This document shows, in pieces, positions 8,144 to 17,378 of a stretch of 64,000 bases of DNA; within the stretch, counting starts at the first letter, position 1, and every line of letters starts with the position of its first letter. The DNA comes from Lachnospiraceae bacterium. GTDB taxonomy: Bacteria; Bacillota; Clostridia; Lachnospirales; Lachnospiraceae. The notes below the pieces were generated by a model. The model was not told the DNA's origin. It worked only from the letters and a program-made list of their open reading frames with translations, and ran no database searches. The stretch covers positions 1 to 64,000 of the forward strand of contig JAFYCS010000072.1 of the NCBI GenBank assembly GCA_017539565.1, given 5' to 3'. The position numbers and the translations under genes were made by a program.

Positions 8144-10534
8144 TTATTTCCCCTGCTTGCCGGAATGACTGCTTTTCTTTTTAGCCGTACCGTATATCAG
8201 CACTACAACAGCAGCTGTAATATAAACGGCAGTTCCTATCATCATAGGCGAAAGCAGACCATCGCCCGGCAGCAGCATAGCTTCAGCGATCATCGGTGAA
8301 AATGTCAGCAGTATGTATGATATCACCACCGAAAAGATCAGCGCGGTAGATTCATCCACCGCATTTTTAACCACATTCAGCTCCATAAACTGGTCCGTAC
8401 ACATGGGTGTTCCGAAACCGTCCAGAAAGCCCAGGACCATACTGCTTATCACTATCATCACAACTATCCCGGGCAGCTTGAGCACGAATATTCCTGCTGC
8501 AGCCAGAAGAAAGCTTATTGCGATACAGGGCATCAGCCCCAGCTTCTTCTTAGCCCCGGATACCAGTGCCGGTCCAATATAAATACCCGCGATACCGTTT
8601 GCGATATAGCAGTATGAGAGCATTACCGAGCTGATACCGTTATTCTGACAGATAGCAGGTACCAGTGTTACACACAGCATTACACCTATATTCAAAGGTA
8701 TACCTATAAAGATTATATAGAATAGCATCTCTGCAGAGAAGATCATCTTCTTAAGGGAAGATATACTGACAGGCTTCTCTTCTTCATCCATATTGCCACG
8801 CTTTGCCAGAGCCTTCCAGGGCATAGCCGAGAAGGTGACTATCAGGTATACACCGAACAATAAAGCTGAGGCAAAGAAGGTTATGGGATATCCCATGTTC
8901 GCACAGATTATTGCACCAAGGCCCGCACCACAGGTAGCACCTGCCAGGAGTCCCGCATTATCCTGTGAGATATTGTTGCTGCGGCCGGTTTCACTTTCGT
9001 ATCCTCTGGTGATAAGGTAATTGGAGATCTGCTTAAAGCCCGCATAAGCTATACCGGCTAAAGCACGGAATATAATGATCGTAAGCGCCGAATGCATCTT
9101 AAATGCTCCCAGGTTGCAAAGTATCATCATAACGGAAGATACCACAAGTATAGAGCGCATATTCTTTTTCTTTAACATACGCGGCATGACCAGCATGGCT
9201 ATCATCTGTGTCAGGCCTTCAAGTGTAAGCGGCAGTGCCGCCGTCAGACCATTGCCAAGACCCAGGATCGATTCACCGCTCTCTCTTATCATCATTGCCG
9301 CATAGGGCACACACATATACTCTGCTGTGGAACATAAAAAACCACTGAGGCGCAGTGATACCGCCACCTTATGCTCTGAGAATTCGTCTTTCGCATTTTT
9401 CTTATCACCCGTAAGCTCCAGCAGGTGGCTGAACTCTATAACAAATATCAGTAATATGATCAGGGTCGATAACAGTGTGAGAATTATCCCTCTTATCTGG
9501 GCGTTCATCGCATCCCTGGATATCTCCGCTTCCAGATAGAGGGCCTCATCCCTGCCATCCTCATTTCCGAAGACATAACTTATGATATCCGAATCTTCAT
9601 TACGCTGCTCAACCTCAACAATACGTTCCGATATACGTACGGCACGCAGGGTATCCAGCTTGTCGACGCGCGCATAGATATATTCTTTGAGCCCCTGTAC
9701 TTCCCTAAGTTCCACACCGTCATTACGTACTTCCCTTATAGTGTTTTCCAGGTTCTTTAACGATACCTTTGTGGCACTCTCGATCTTTTCCCTGTAATCC
9801 TTCTGATAGATATATATCGACATTGCAGATATCACTATGACACCGGCCGCCAGGATGAACAGGGTCAGGAACTTTTCTGTGTTTATATCGTGCCTTCTGT
9901 TATGGGTATGTCCGGCGCTCACCTTTTCGTTGATCCTTACAAAGCCGTAGATCGCTGCTGCTTCCACCACGCTTATGATCAGCGCCAGTATTATCACTTT
10001 TTTCCGGACATCCTGCATAAGGGATGAAAAAATATCTTCGGAATACAGTGTACCGAAAAATCCCAGCAGTTCTTCCTCATTATGCACAGGTGTAAAGATG
10101 GCTCTTCCCTGTCCCGTGACCACCGCAGTCCCGCCTGCTTCTTCCAGTGTAGGCAGTGCCTTTTCCAGCTCACTGCTCCTTATAAAGGCTGCCAGTTTTT
10201 TAAGTGAGGCTTCATCACCTTCGGCATAATACATGAGCTTTCCGTCTTTGGAAATGATAAAGGGATGTGTACCTGATATCTGTGCGGAGAAGCTGTCAAA
10301 GATCTCGTCCATACCATAAAAGGTATCAAAGCTCTTTCCGAAACCTATGGCTGTCTCCAGCCCCGCCACAGTATCATCCTCAATACGCGCTATAACGCTC
10401 TCTTCCAGCTGTATAGCTGTGGTGCGGTAATTCAGATAACCCATCACGGCCACAAAACACACAGCAAACACACTTATAAAGATCAGTACCAGAAGATAAG
10501 ATCTGTTCTCTACTCTCTTGGTATTTTTACTCAT
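8144..10534 (-). CDS. sensor-MFS fusion transporter
   Basis: About 796 residues. The N-terminal third has two membrane-bounded extracytoplasmic sensor-like regions: a first helix near 10-30, an external domain, paired helices around 180-240, a second external segment, and another helix near 350. The C-terminal ~440 residues contain about twelve helices of a major facilitator superfamily transporter. I chose the ATG giving MSKNTKRVENRS: GGAGG lies 9 bases upstream and the start overlaps the stop of the preceding gene by 8 bases, whereas a longer start would overlap far more. The fusion suggests ligand-responsive transport or signalling. The substrate is unknown. It is co-transcribed with a substrate-binding lipoprotein and the SpoIIE phosphatase gene. 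Confidence 0.75.
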   Translation of the reverse strand: MSKNTKRVENRSYLLVLIFISVFAVCFVAVMGYLNYRTTAIQLEESVIARIEDDTVAGLETAIGFGKSFDTFYGMDEIFDSFSAQISGTHPFIISKDGKLMYYAEGDEASLKKLAAFIRSSELEKALPTLEEAGGTAVVTGQGRAIFTPVHNEEELLGFFGTLYSEDIFSSLMQDVRKKVIILALIISVVEAAAIYGFVRINEKVSAGHTHNRRHDINTEKFLTLFILAAGVIVISAMSIYIYQKDYREKIESATKVSLKNLENTIREVRNDGVELREVQGLKEYIYARVDKLDTLRAVRISERIVEVEQRNEDSDIISYVFGNEDGRDEALYLEAEISRDAMNAQIRGIILTLLSTLIILLIFVIEFSHLLELTGDKKNAKDEFSEHKVAVSLRLSGFLCSTAEYMCVPYAAMMIRESGESILGLGNGLTAALPLTLEGLTQMIAMLVMPRMLKKKNMRSILVVSSVMMILCNLGAFKMHSALTIIIFRALAGIAYAGFKQISNYLITRGYESETGRSNNISQDNAGLLAGATCGAGLGAIICANMGYPITFFASALLFGVYLIVTFSAMPWKALAKRGNMDEEEKPVSISSLKKMIFSAEMLFYIIFIGIPLNIGVMLCVTLVPAICQNNGISSVMLSYCYIANGIAGIYIGPALVSGAKKKLGLMPCIAISFLLAAAGIFVLKLPGIVVMIVISSMVLGFLDGFGTPMCTDQFMELNVVKNAVDESTALIFSVVISYILLTFSPMIAEAMLLPGDGLLSPMMIGTAVYITAAVVVLIYGTAKKKSSHSGKQGK

Positions 10535-11732
10535 TCGTCTTATCCTCCGTATAAATCTCATCGCAGGCCGCAAGGAAATCAAAACTCAGAGGATAATCTA
10601 TCCTTCTGGCCACATCCAGGTTCAGGCATATATACGGTGCACTGGTATAAACGCAGGGAAGGCTGTCCGCATTTTCCCCGTCCAGTATACGGGTGATGGC
10701 ATCTGCCACGAAACGTCCGACGTTTTCAAAGTCGTAGGCAGATATTATCATCAGGGCACCCTTATATACGGTATTAACATCATCCAATGCATATACAGGG
10801 ATATTCTTCTCATACAGCGGCTCAAACATCTCGGCCAGATACTCCGGATCATTGACCAGATCTGCCGTAAAGAAGAATGCATCTATATCTTCATCTGCCA
10901 TGCGTTCAAACTCACTCTTTACCATGGCATAATATTCATCAAGCTCCTCCTGTGTCTCCCTTGATCTGATGTCCACATTGTATTTGACCACGGAAAAACC
11001 TATCTCCTCCGCAGCTTTCATAACATCAGGCACACCTGAAACTATCTCGTCCCCGTACACTATCATTCCCAGCCTGTTAAACGGTTTGAGCGAATGGTAA
11101 TACTTAAGCTGGCGCAGGGGGACTGAAGCCTCCACCTGAGCCCATACGTTGGGATTACCGGTACCTTCCGTTGCGGAATCGATTATCCCGGATGCCACGG
11201 GATCCGTTGCTGAGAAATCTATCATGGGTACAGGCAGATCAAGGCTTTTAACAAAAACACCGGGACTTGTCCCAAAGGTGATCACCAGATCTATATCTTT
11301 TCCTGCACGCTCCTTTAAGCTCTCTGCTATTTCATTTTCATCATCATAGCCGATATAGAAAAATCCGCCATCAACAAATTCAATATATTCTCCGAGATCC
11401 GCTGACAGGCAGCGCTCATAAATCTGCTTTGTAGACAGTTCCTTTTTATCTATCTCCTCTGCTGTAAAGGGCAGCGAGCCTTCCTTTATCCAGCCATACT
11501 CCTCCAGTCCCTCCAGGATATATCCCAGCTGTTTGCTGGCAGGAAGGTATTCATCATAATCCACATATGCCAGGCGGTATTTGCTTCCATCCGCCTTTTT
11601 ATGAGGAGCAGGTACCGTACTTTCCGTCTCCTCTGTAAATACATCTTCATCGTTTACATCCTGAGTACACCCTCCCAGGATGAACATCCCGACTGTCATC
11701 GCCACACAGATGATCTTTAAAAAGCTTTTCAT
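10527..11732 (-). CDS. ABC-type substrate-binding lipoprotein
   Basis: 401 residues. The N-terminus is a lipoprotein signal with lipobox ILGGC (Cys22), followed by an acidic linker. The rest resembles the ABC_sub_bind family of periplasmic-binding proteins (relatives of TrpX): it has SATDPVASGII, a NVWAQVEASVPLRQ region and a GMIVYGDE strand. No ABC permease or ATPase lies beside it; its neighbours are a sensor-MFS fusion and an alanine racemase, so it may present ligand to the sensor-MFS or the phosphatase sensor instead of to a classic ABC importer (inference). Its ATG overlaps the racemase stop (ATGA), a mark of translational coupling. Confidence 0.75.
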   Translation of the reverse strand: MKSFLKIICVAMTVGMFILGGCTQDVNDEDVFTEETESTVPAPHKKADGSKYRLAYVDYDEYLPASKQLGYILEGLEEYGWIKEGSLPFTAEEIDKKELSTKQIYERCLSADLGEYIEFVDGGFFYIGYDDENEIAESLKERAGKDIDLVITFGTSPGVFVKSLDLPVPMIDFSATDPVASGIIDSATEGTGNPNVWAQVEASVPLRQLKYYHSLKPFNRLGMIVYGDEIVSGVPDVMKAAEEIGFSVVKYNVDIRSRETQEELDEYYAMVKSEFERMADEDIDAFFFTADLVNDPEYLAEMFEPLYEKNIPVYALDDVNTVYKGALMIISAYDFENVGRFVADAITRILDGENADSLPCVYTSAPYICLNLDVARRIDYPLSFDFLAACDEIYTEDKTNE

Positions 11733-12850
11733 ATATACACTTTCTCCAATCTCTCAGCAGTCATGCACATCCATTCTCCATGAACCGGATCTATCCCGTT
11801 TCTGTCAAGTATATCCACGGCTTCGACACCTTCCTCTCCAAGAAGTACCGCCAGATCACCAACCTGTATATCATCCTCACCGCTCACATCTATGCACAGA
11901 TTATCCATGCACACATCATCGGCAAGCCTGTAAAGCTTACCCTTTATCCATACTCTTACTTCCTTCTGTGTGAGCAAAAGCGGCATATCCCAGTATCCCA
12001 GCATTATCCTGGCTATCCTGCGTTTCTTATCACCGTTTCTGTTAATATACGAAAGGGGTATGCCACCGTCCACTTCCCTGACATCAAAGACCCGTGCGCA
12101 TACACGCAGGAGCGGCTTGAGTCTTCCTCCGTCATCGCAGGGCAGACCGTACAGCGCAGTCCCTGCCCGGACCATATCATATGCATATTGCGGAAAACGG
12201 AAAATAAGCGCCGAATTAAGGGCGTGAATACAAAGTCTTTCCCTGTACTCCGGTTTTATCTTTTTAACCACCTCATCAAAGCTCTTAAGTTCGGAAGCTA
12301 TCTCATCCAGATCGTCCGAATATGCGGTATACAGATGTGTATACATACCGCACACTTTAAGATGCGGCATGTTCATTATCATATCCTGGTATTCATTAAA
12401 TTCTTCCGGTGATATACCCATCCCCGAATCCCATATATCTATACGTATATGTACCCTTAAAGTTATCCGTGCAGATTCTGCCACATCATTAAGGCGCTTC
12501 AGCATATCCGGGCTGTACACGGAAAATATGCTCCTTCCGGGAATTATCTCCCCTTTTTCTAGGGCAGACGCTATCTCATCGGCGGCAGCTGCCCCCAGCA
12601 GCAGTATATCTGCATCCGCAGAGGTTTCCGCAAAGACCTTTTTAAGCTCATAGAATTTACCTACCGCCACCATATCCGTAAAGCCATAGTCCGACAGTGC
12701 GGATACGAAACCGCTCAGGCCGTGTCCGTATGCATCCGCCTTAACTACAGCGCATACCTTCACCCCTTCACCCACGCGGTCGCGTATCACCCTTATATTA
12801 TTGCCTAAGAATTCCGTGCTCACCTCGGCCCATGCAGATCTTTTGATCAT
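11729..12850 (-). CDS. alr: alanine racemase-like PLP enzyme
   Basis: 373 residues, the usual length for alanine racemase. The pyridoxal-phosphate lysine is Lys37 in VVKADAYGHG, and the barrel motif MVRAGTALYG and the C-terminal CMDNLCIDVSG region are present. The usual GYADG segment reads GYWDM, so the substrate may be an amino acid other than alanine. It sits inside an operon of sensors, a lipoprotein and a SpoIIE phosphatase, not with cell-wall genes, which suggests a specialised D-amino-acid role, perhaps signalling (inference). Start and stop overlap both neighbours by ATGA-type junctions. Confidence 0.85.
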   Translation of the reverse strand: MIKRSAWAEVSTEFLGNNIRVIRDRVGEGVKVCAVVKADAYGHGLSGFVSALSDYGFTDMVAVGKFYELKKVFAETSADADILLLGAAAADEIASALEKGEIIPGRSIFSVYSPDMLKRLNDVAESARITLRVHIRIDIWDSGMGISPEEFNEYQDMIMNMPHLKVCGMYTHLYTAYSDDLDEIASELKSFDEVVKKIKPEYRERLCIHALNSALIFRFPQYAYDMVRAGTALYGLPCDDGGRLKPLLRVCARVFDVREVDGGIPLSYINRNGDKKRRIARIMLGYWDMPLLLTQKEVRVWIKGKLYRLADDVCMDNLCIDVSGEDDIQVGDLAVLLGEEGVEAVDILDRNGIDPVHGEWMCMTAERLEKVYI

Positions 12851-14304
12851 ATTAAATGTTCCTTATAATTCATCCCGCAAAACTCTGCCGCCTCACGATA
12901 CCACCCTGTATCCTTTGCTACCGCCGGTACCAGATCTATATACATCTCAAATATGCCCATCTTCATACTGTCAGCCATCGTGGTCTCCAGAAGTTCTTCC
13001 AGCCTGCCCTCTTCCGGCTGCCTCAGCATGAATTCCACCGGCCCTGCAGATACTGCAGAATAATCTTCAGCTTCATAAAGTGCATAAACGGGCCCGCTGA
13101 TAAAGGAGGAACCGTCATAAGCGGCTACTGTTTCCGCAAACTTGTCCAGCCCCGCATTCTTAAATATGTCCGCACACTGCTTTACCCATTTGGGAAGATA
13201 CAGCGACTGAAAATATCCTCCGGCCCAGGTATATCCCCGCTCAAAGGCCAGCACCACCGCAGCCGCCAGTCCAGAAGGGATCAGCTTTTTCTCTTCCAGC
13301 AGCCTGCATATCTCAGAAGGATCCATGGGATAATCCAGCAAACGTCCCGCATGGTCCATCCCCTCTATCCTGTCACTGTCCTTAACCAGCGTATGTATCC
13401 TTCTTCCCTTGGCGTCCACACCACGCAGCAGCATCCCTGCAAGAGGCACTCCTTCTTCCGCCTTTTCTTCGTTAAGGCCCTCACGTACTTTGGGATCATA
13501 GAACATATGCCACAGCATGGAATTCTCATCATTAAGGTCCTTTATCATCAGAGGGCGTATGATCTCCTCTGCTTCAATATAGATAAGACGCATACTGCTG
13601 TTTTTCCTAAAACACTCTGCGGATACCCTCTCTCCTATAAGACCTAACTGGTCAGCATACCTGGCCTGTGCCAGTATCTGCTCATCTCCGTATATACGGT
13701 CAATCATATCCTTAAGCTTTTCCCTATGCTCCGGACCAAAAGGCGGCTTTATGGTATCGATGCGCTCTTTCATGCGCTTTAACATCTCAATGTCATAGCC
13801 GCCTGCCACAGCCACCATCTGGTTACCGGCTTTGGCTCTGTGCAGCGGGAGAAGCTGTCTGCCGTCCGCACTGCCGTAACAGCTTATTCCACGGGCATAA
13901 GTTGAATTCTCAAGCTCCACATGCGAGAAGGAAAACATAGGGAAATACTCCCCCCTATATCCCATCATCTTTAGGAGCCGTGTAAAAAGCAGATCTCCCT
14001 GAAAGGCCTGCGCCGAATAGAAGCCCCCATGATGATCTGCAGTATTTATGGCCTTATATTCCAGAGCCTCACGTACCTTAGAGGCACACTCTTCCCCGAA
14101 TAATCCTGCGGTATATGAATATGCTGCATCCAGAACATCTGCCGGGCCTTTGGGAAAAGCTATGGTGCTGTTCTTTTCCGCAACAGCTTTCAGATCCGTC
14201 AGGTGCTGTTTTAGACTCATCTCACTGTCTATGTACTTCTTAACCGTATCGTTGCGCCTGCTGCATTCACTCAGGATAGGCGTAAAAAACAGTTCATTGA
14301 TCAT
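12847..14304 (-). CDS. unknown cytoplasmic protein in the SpoIIE operon
   Basis: 485 residues, no signal peptide or membrane helix, no family I recognise. It is rich in helices in its second half and has conserved-looking segments such as NTADHHGGFYS near 90, CYGSADGRQLLPLHRA near 140 and AGGYDIEML near 165, which read like an enzyme core. The gene overlaps the phosphatase stop upstream and the racemase start downstream, so it is certainly part of the same translationally coupled set. An enzyme working with the racemase or a partner of the phosphatase are both open. Confidence 0.6.
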   Translation of the reverse strand: MINELFFTPILSECSRRNDTVKKYIDSEMSLKQHLTDLKAVAEKNSTIAFPKGPADVLDAAYSYTAGLFGEECASKVREALEYKAINTADHHGGFYSAQAFQGDLLFTRLLKMMGYRGEYFPMFSFSHVELENSTYARGISCYGSADGRQLLPLHRAKAGNQMVAVAGGYDIEMLKRMKERIDTIKPPFGPEHREKLKDMIDRIYGDEQILAQARYADQLGLIGERVSAECFRKNSSMRLIYIEAEEIIRPLMIKDLNDENSMLWHMFYDPKVREGLNEEKAEEGVPLAGMLLRGVDAKGRRIHTLVKDSDRIEGMDHAGRLLDYPMDPSEICRLLEEKKLIPSGLAAAVVLAFERGYTWAGGYFQSLYLPKWVKQCADIFKNAGLDKFAETVAAYDGSSFISGPVYALYEAEDYSAVSAGPVEFMLRQPEEGRLEELLETTMADSMKMGIFEMYIDLVPAVAKDTGWYREAAEFCGMNYKEHLI

Positions 14305-16084
14305 TTTTTATCAGCTCCCCTGTACTCGAATACGAGCATGGTAATATCATCAAACTGCGGTGCCTCCCCGGCAAATTTATCGATATCCTCCCTTATCAGC
14401 GGAAGCATCTTTGTGATATCTTTGTCTCCGTTCTTTTTAACCGTTTCAAGTATGCGCTCTTCCCCAAACAGATTATGATCCACATCCTGTGACTCCGATA
14501 CTCCGTCCGTAAAGAAGAACAGCCTGTCTGACGGATAAAGCTGCATGCTCTGACTGCTGTATTCAAAGTCCGGGAGTCCCGCCAGGATAAATCCCGAATC
14601 CGGATGTACCCAGCTCCACTTACCGTCATGACGGTACAGGAACGGCTCATGTCCCGCATTAACATATTCCATCTTACCCGTAGTGATGTCTACAACAGCC
14701 AGAAATGCTGTTACGAACATGCTCTCTTCGTTACCCTCGCACAGCTGGTTATTGACCGAATAGAACACTTCCGCTATTTCCTTACCGCTCTGTGCACAGT
14801 TCTTTATCAGCGTCTTGGCAATGACCATGAACAGAGCTGCCGGCACACCTTTACTTGATACATCTGCAATGACCATAGCCAGGCGCTTATCATCGATCAT
14901 ATAGAAATCATAGAAATCACCACCAACCTCTTTGGCAGGAGTCATTGTAGCATACAGATCCATCTCGGGGCGGTCGGGGAAAGGCGGGAAGATCCTTGGA
15001 AGCATGTCTGCCTGTATCTGTGTTGCGACATGCAGCTCCGCGCCGATACGTTCCTTCTCTGCCGTAACTGCCTGCAGATCCTTCATATACTCCTCGAGTT
15101 CATCGATCATATTGGCGAAACGTTTGGCAAGAGATGCTATCTCATCATCTTCTTTAGCCTTCGACCGGATCTTTTCTGACAATGCAGCATCTTTATTATC
15201 AGAATAATCCTTTACGTTCTTTTCCAGCATACTGACACGCTTAAGCACATATATGCGCAGCAAGGCGTATAATGAGAGTATTGATATCAACAATATTACC
15301 GCAAGTACGACCATCTGTGCGGCCACGTTGGTCATGATGGTCGACTTGACTTTTTCCACATCCACGTCAGCACAGACAAAACCTATCTTTTCACCGTTGA
15401 TCACAACAGGGGCCGAATAGGTATACACATATCCATACTCATTATCTGTAATGTCAAAGCCGTCAACGGGGTGTCCGGCGCTCCATGCCTGCCACAGGTA
15501 TACATGCTCGGCAGGATCTTCATAGATCTCATCCCCCAGGTACAGCACTTCCTTTCCCTCCGCTGTCTGTCGCGTCCCCAAAGTCGCATCAAACATATAC
15601 TTAACCTTATAAGCTTCCTCATCGGAGGGATAGAAAAAATATACATAACTCAGGCCGAAATCATCCGCTGTTTCGAAAAATACCGTAAACCAGTATTCCA
15701 TACGCCAGGTGACATACAGGCGTTTTGCTTCATAATCTATGGCATTAAAATCCGGATCGTACTTCGCGGTCTCCTCCGGATAGTGCTCACCCATGTATTC
15801 ATAATACTCATTCATGGCACGGTACTGGTCGTTATAGAAATCCTTCGAAAGCTCCAGTTCATCCATGTGCGCGTCAAAGAATTCTTTCAGCATGGAAAAC
15901 TCTTCACCTTCATCATCGATCCTGTTTATGATGTTGGCGGTGATCTTTTTAAGATTCTCACGACATTCATCATGATAAGCTTCAGTCTGTGACAGATAAG
16001 TCATATAACCGCTTATCACAATGGTAAGTACCGCAAAATACTGAAGATTATACCAAATTTAAAAGCAAGGCTTTTGGTCTTCAT
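14301..16084 (-). CDS. membrane SpoIIE-type PP2C phosphatase, frameshifted near its start
   Basis: The long frame (from a GTG at 16019) starts in the middle of a membrane helix. Just upstream, an ATG at 16084 opens MKTKSLAFKFGIIFSI in another frame, and inserting one base in the AAAA run at 16035-16038 joins both into one helix (IIFSIFAVLTIVISGYM). The restored protein of about 594 residues has helix 1 (~10-30), an extracytoplasmic sensor, helix 2 (~253-276), a HAMP-like segment and a SpoIIE-type phosphatase domain (~365-590) with GGDFYDFY, IADVSSKGVPAALF, FFFTDGVSES and FDDITML. It should dephosphorylate a STAS anti-sigma antagonist such as the one at 31800-32099. The one-base loss may be real, phase-variable or a sequencing error. 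Confidence 0.8.
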
Positions 16085-16138
16085 CCTGTTATATATCCCC
16101 TTATCAGTTAGCTAAATTGAAACTGCCCCTAAACTATT

Positions 16139-16167
16139 ATTTTAACACAATATACCCTCTGCCGCAA
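16139..16167 (-). promoter_or_regulatory. promoter of the SpoIIE-MFS-cellulase operon
   Basis: TTGCGG is 17 bases from TAAAAT, which is preceded by TGT to give an extended -10. It lies in the 90-base gap upstream of the restored phosphatase start, the only gap in this part of the strand. Downstream, AAGGGG precedes the ATG at 16084 at a rather long spacing. Confidence 0.45.
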
Positions 16168-16174
16168 ACAGTGC

Positions 16175-17377
16175 TTATTCTCTGCCCCGCTCTCCCTTTG
16201 CCGCCTCGGTCAGGTACCTGCGTATGGATCTCATACGTGCGGAAATGACCTTTTTATTCACTCCGGTAGCCGCCTCCATATCCCGTACCAGTGCTGAGTT
16301 CTCCTTAAGCATACCGTTCATAATCTTTATCATATGTGTGTCGCCTTTAAAGGAATCCGCAAGACGCCTTCCTTCCTCCTCCGTTACCTCCGCAGATAAT
16401 CTGTTTTTCAGACCGGGCACCATATTTACCTTTACCGCAGCAACAGAATCCCCTTCCTCACGGTATATCAGCTCTTCCGGATCTGTGATGGCCTGCCAGT
16501 CACTCACGCCGAATACAAGGCCTATTGCCCTGACCATATATATCTGCGCTCTGGCAGCTTCGGAAAGTTTTACTTCATCCGCTTTCTTGTCCGCTGTCAG
16601 TTCATTAAGCCCGGCGCGGTCTGAGAGATCAGTCTGTTTCACATCATTTTCTTCGGTAAACTCTATCTTCTTACCGCTGCCGTCATCATCCCCCATGCCA
16701 TTGTCTGCAGCTTCTTTTTCCGCTGTTCTGTCCGACGACAGATAAGAATCTTCATAGCATTTCTTAAGCCCTTCCCTGTCATCCTTAATTTTTTCCGCTT
16801 CTTCACGTAGCATACTAACCGCCGCCTTACGTTTCCTGCCGGGTCTGAAGAAGGGTCTGGCCTTTTCAAGATAATCCTCGCAGGCTTTCTCCACTTCTGA
16901 AAGCTGTGCTGCAGCCCTGTCTACGGAATCGTTGTCTATACTGCCAAACTGCTCATCTACCATACTCTCCCTGGCGGTAAGATCCACATAGGTACCTACG
17001 CTCTCTACCAGAGCTGTCAGATCCTCATCTTTCTGTGTATCTATCTCAGCTCTTCCGTCAAAATTTTCGATCATTATGACAGCGTTACGAACCTGCTCTT
17101 CATGCGTATCCTCCTCCATAAGCTCCTCTTCGCTGCCCTTTTCTTCATCCTTTAGCTCATCATGATCATCTTCCGGGCCGTGCAGCTCAAAGGAAGTATC
17201 GGCTTCTGCCGCTTCATCTGCCAAAGGCTCTGTCCTGTCCAGCTGTGACAGCTCGGAATCAATATCGGCGACCGCCGTCATATCCCTCTCGGGCTGCCGG
17301 AAAACAGTATTCCCGGACTGCCGTGCTTCCTCTGACTCATCATAAAACTTATTGTCTTCTTTATATTCCGCCCTCAT
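16175..17377 (-). CDS. acidic protein of unknown function ending the AAA+ operon
   Basis: About 400 residues. The first 280 are strongly acidic and look disordered or coiled (many Glu/Asp/Lys runs). The last ~120 residues appear folded, with a hydrophobic segment ARAQIYMVRAIGLVFGVSDW and a basic helical end. No family recognised. I chose the ATG directly after the preceding AAA+ stop (GGAG 5 bases upstream) over a longer start that would run back into that gene. It is the last gene of the accessory operon and may be a partner or adaptor for the ATPases. Confidence 0.6.
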   Translation of the reverse strand: MRAEYKEDNKFYDESEEARQSGNTVFRQPERDMTAVADIDSELSQLDRTEPLADEAAEADTSFELHGPEDDHDELKDEEKGSEEELMEEDTHEEQVRNAVIMIENFDGRAEIDTQKDEDLTALVESVGTYVDLTARESMVDEQFGSIDNDSVDRAAAQLSEVEKACEDYLEKARPFFRPGRKRKAAVSMLREEAEKIKDDREGLKKCYEDSYLSSDRTAEKEAADNGMGDDDGSGKKIEFTEENDVKQTDLSDRAGLNELTADKKADEVKLSEAARAQIYMVRAIGLVFGVSDWQAITDPEELIYREEGDSVAAVKVNMVPGLKNRLSAEVTEEEGRRLADSFKGDTHMIKIMNGMLKENSALVRDMEAATGVNKKVISARMRSIRRYLTEAAKGERGRE

Positions 17378-17378
17378 A

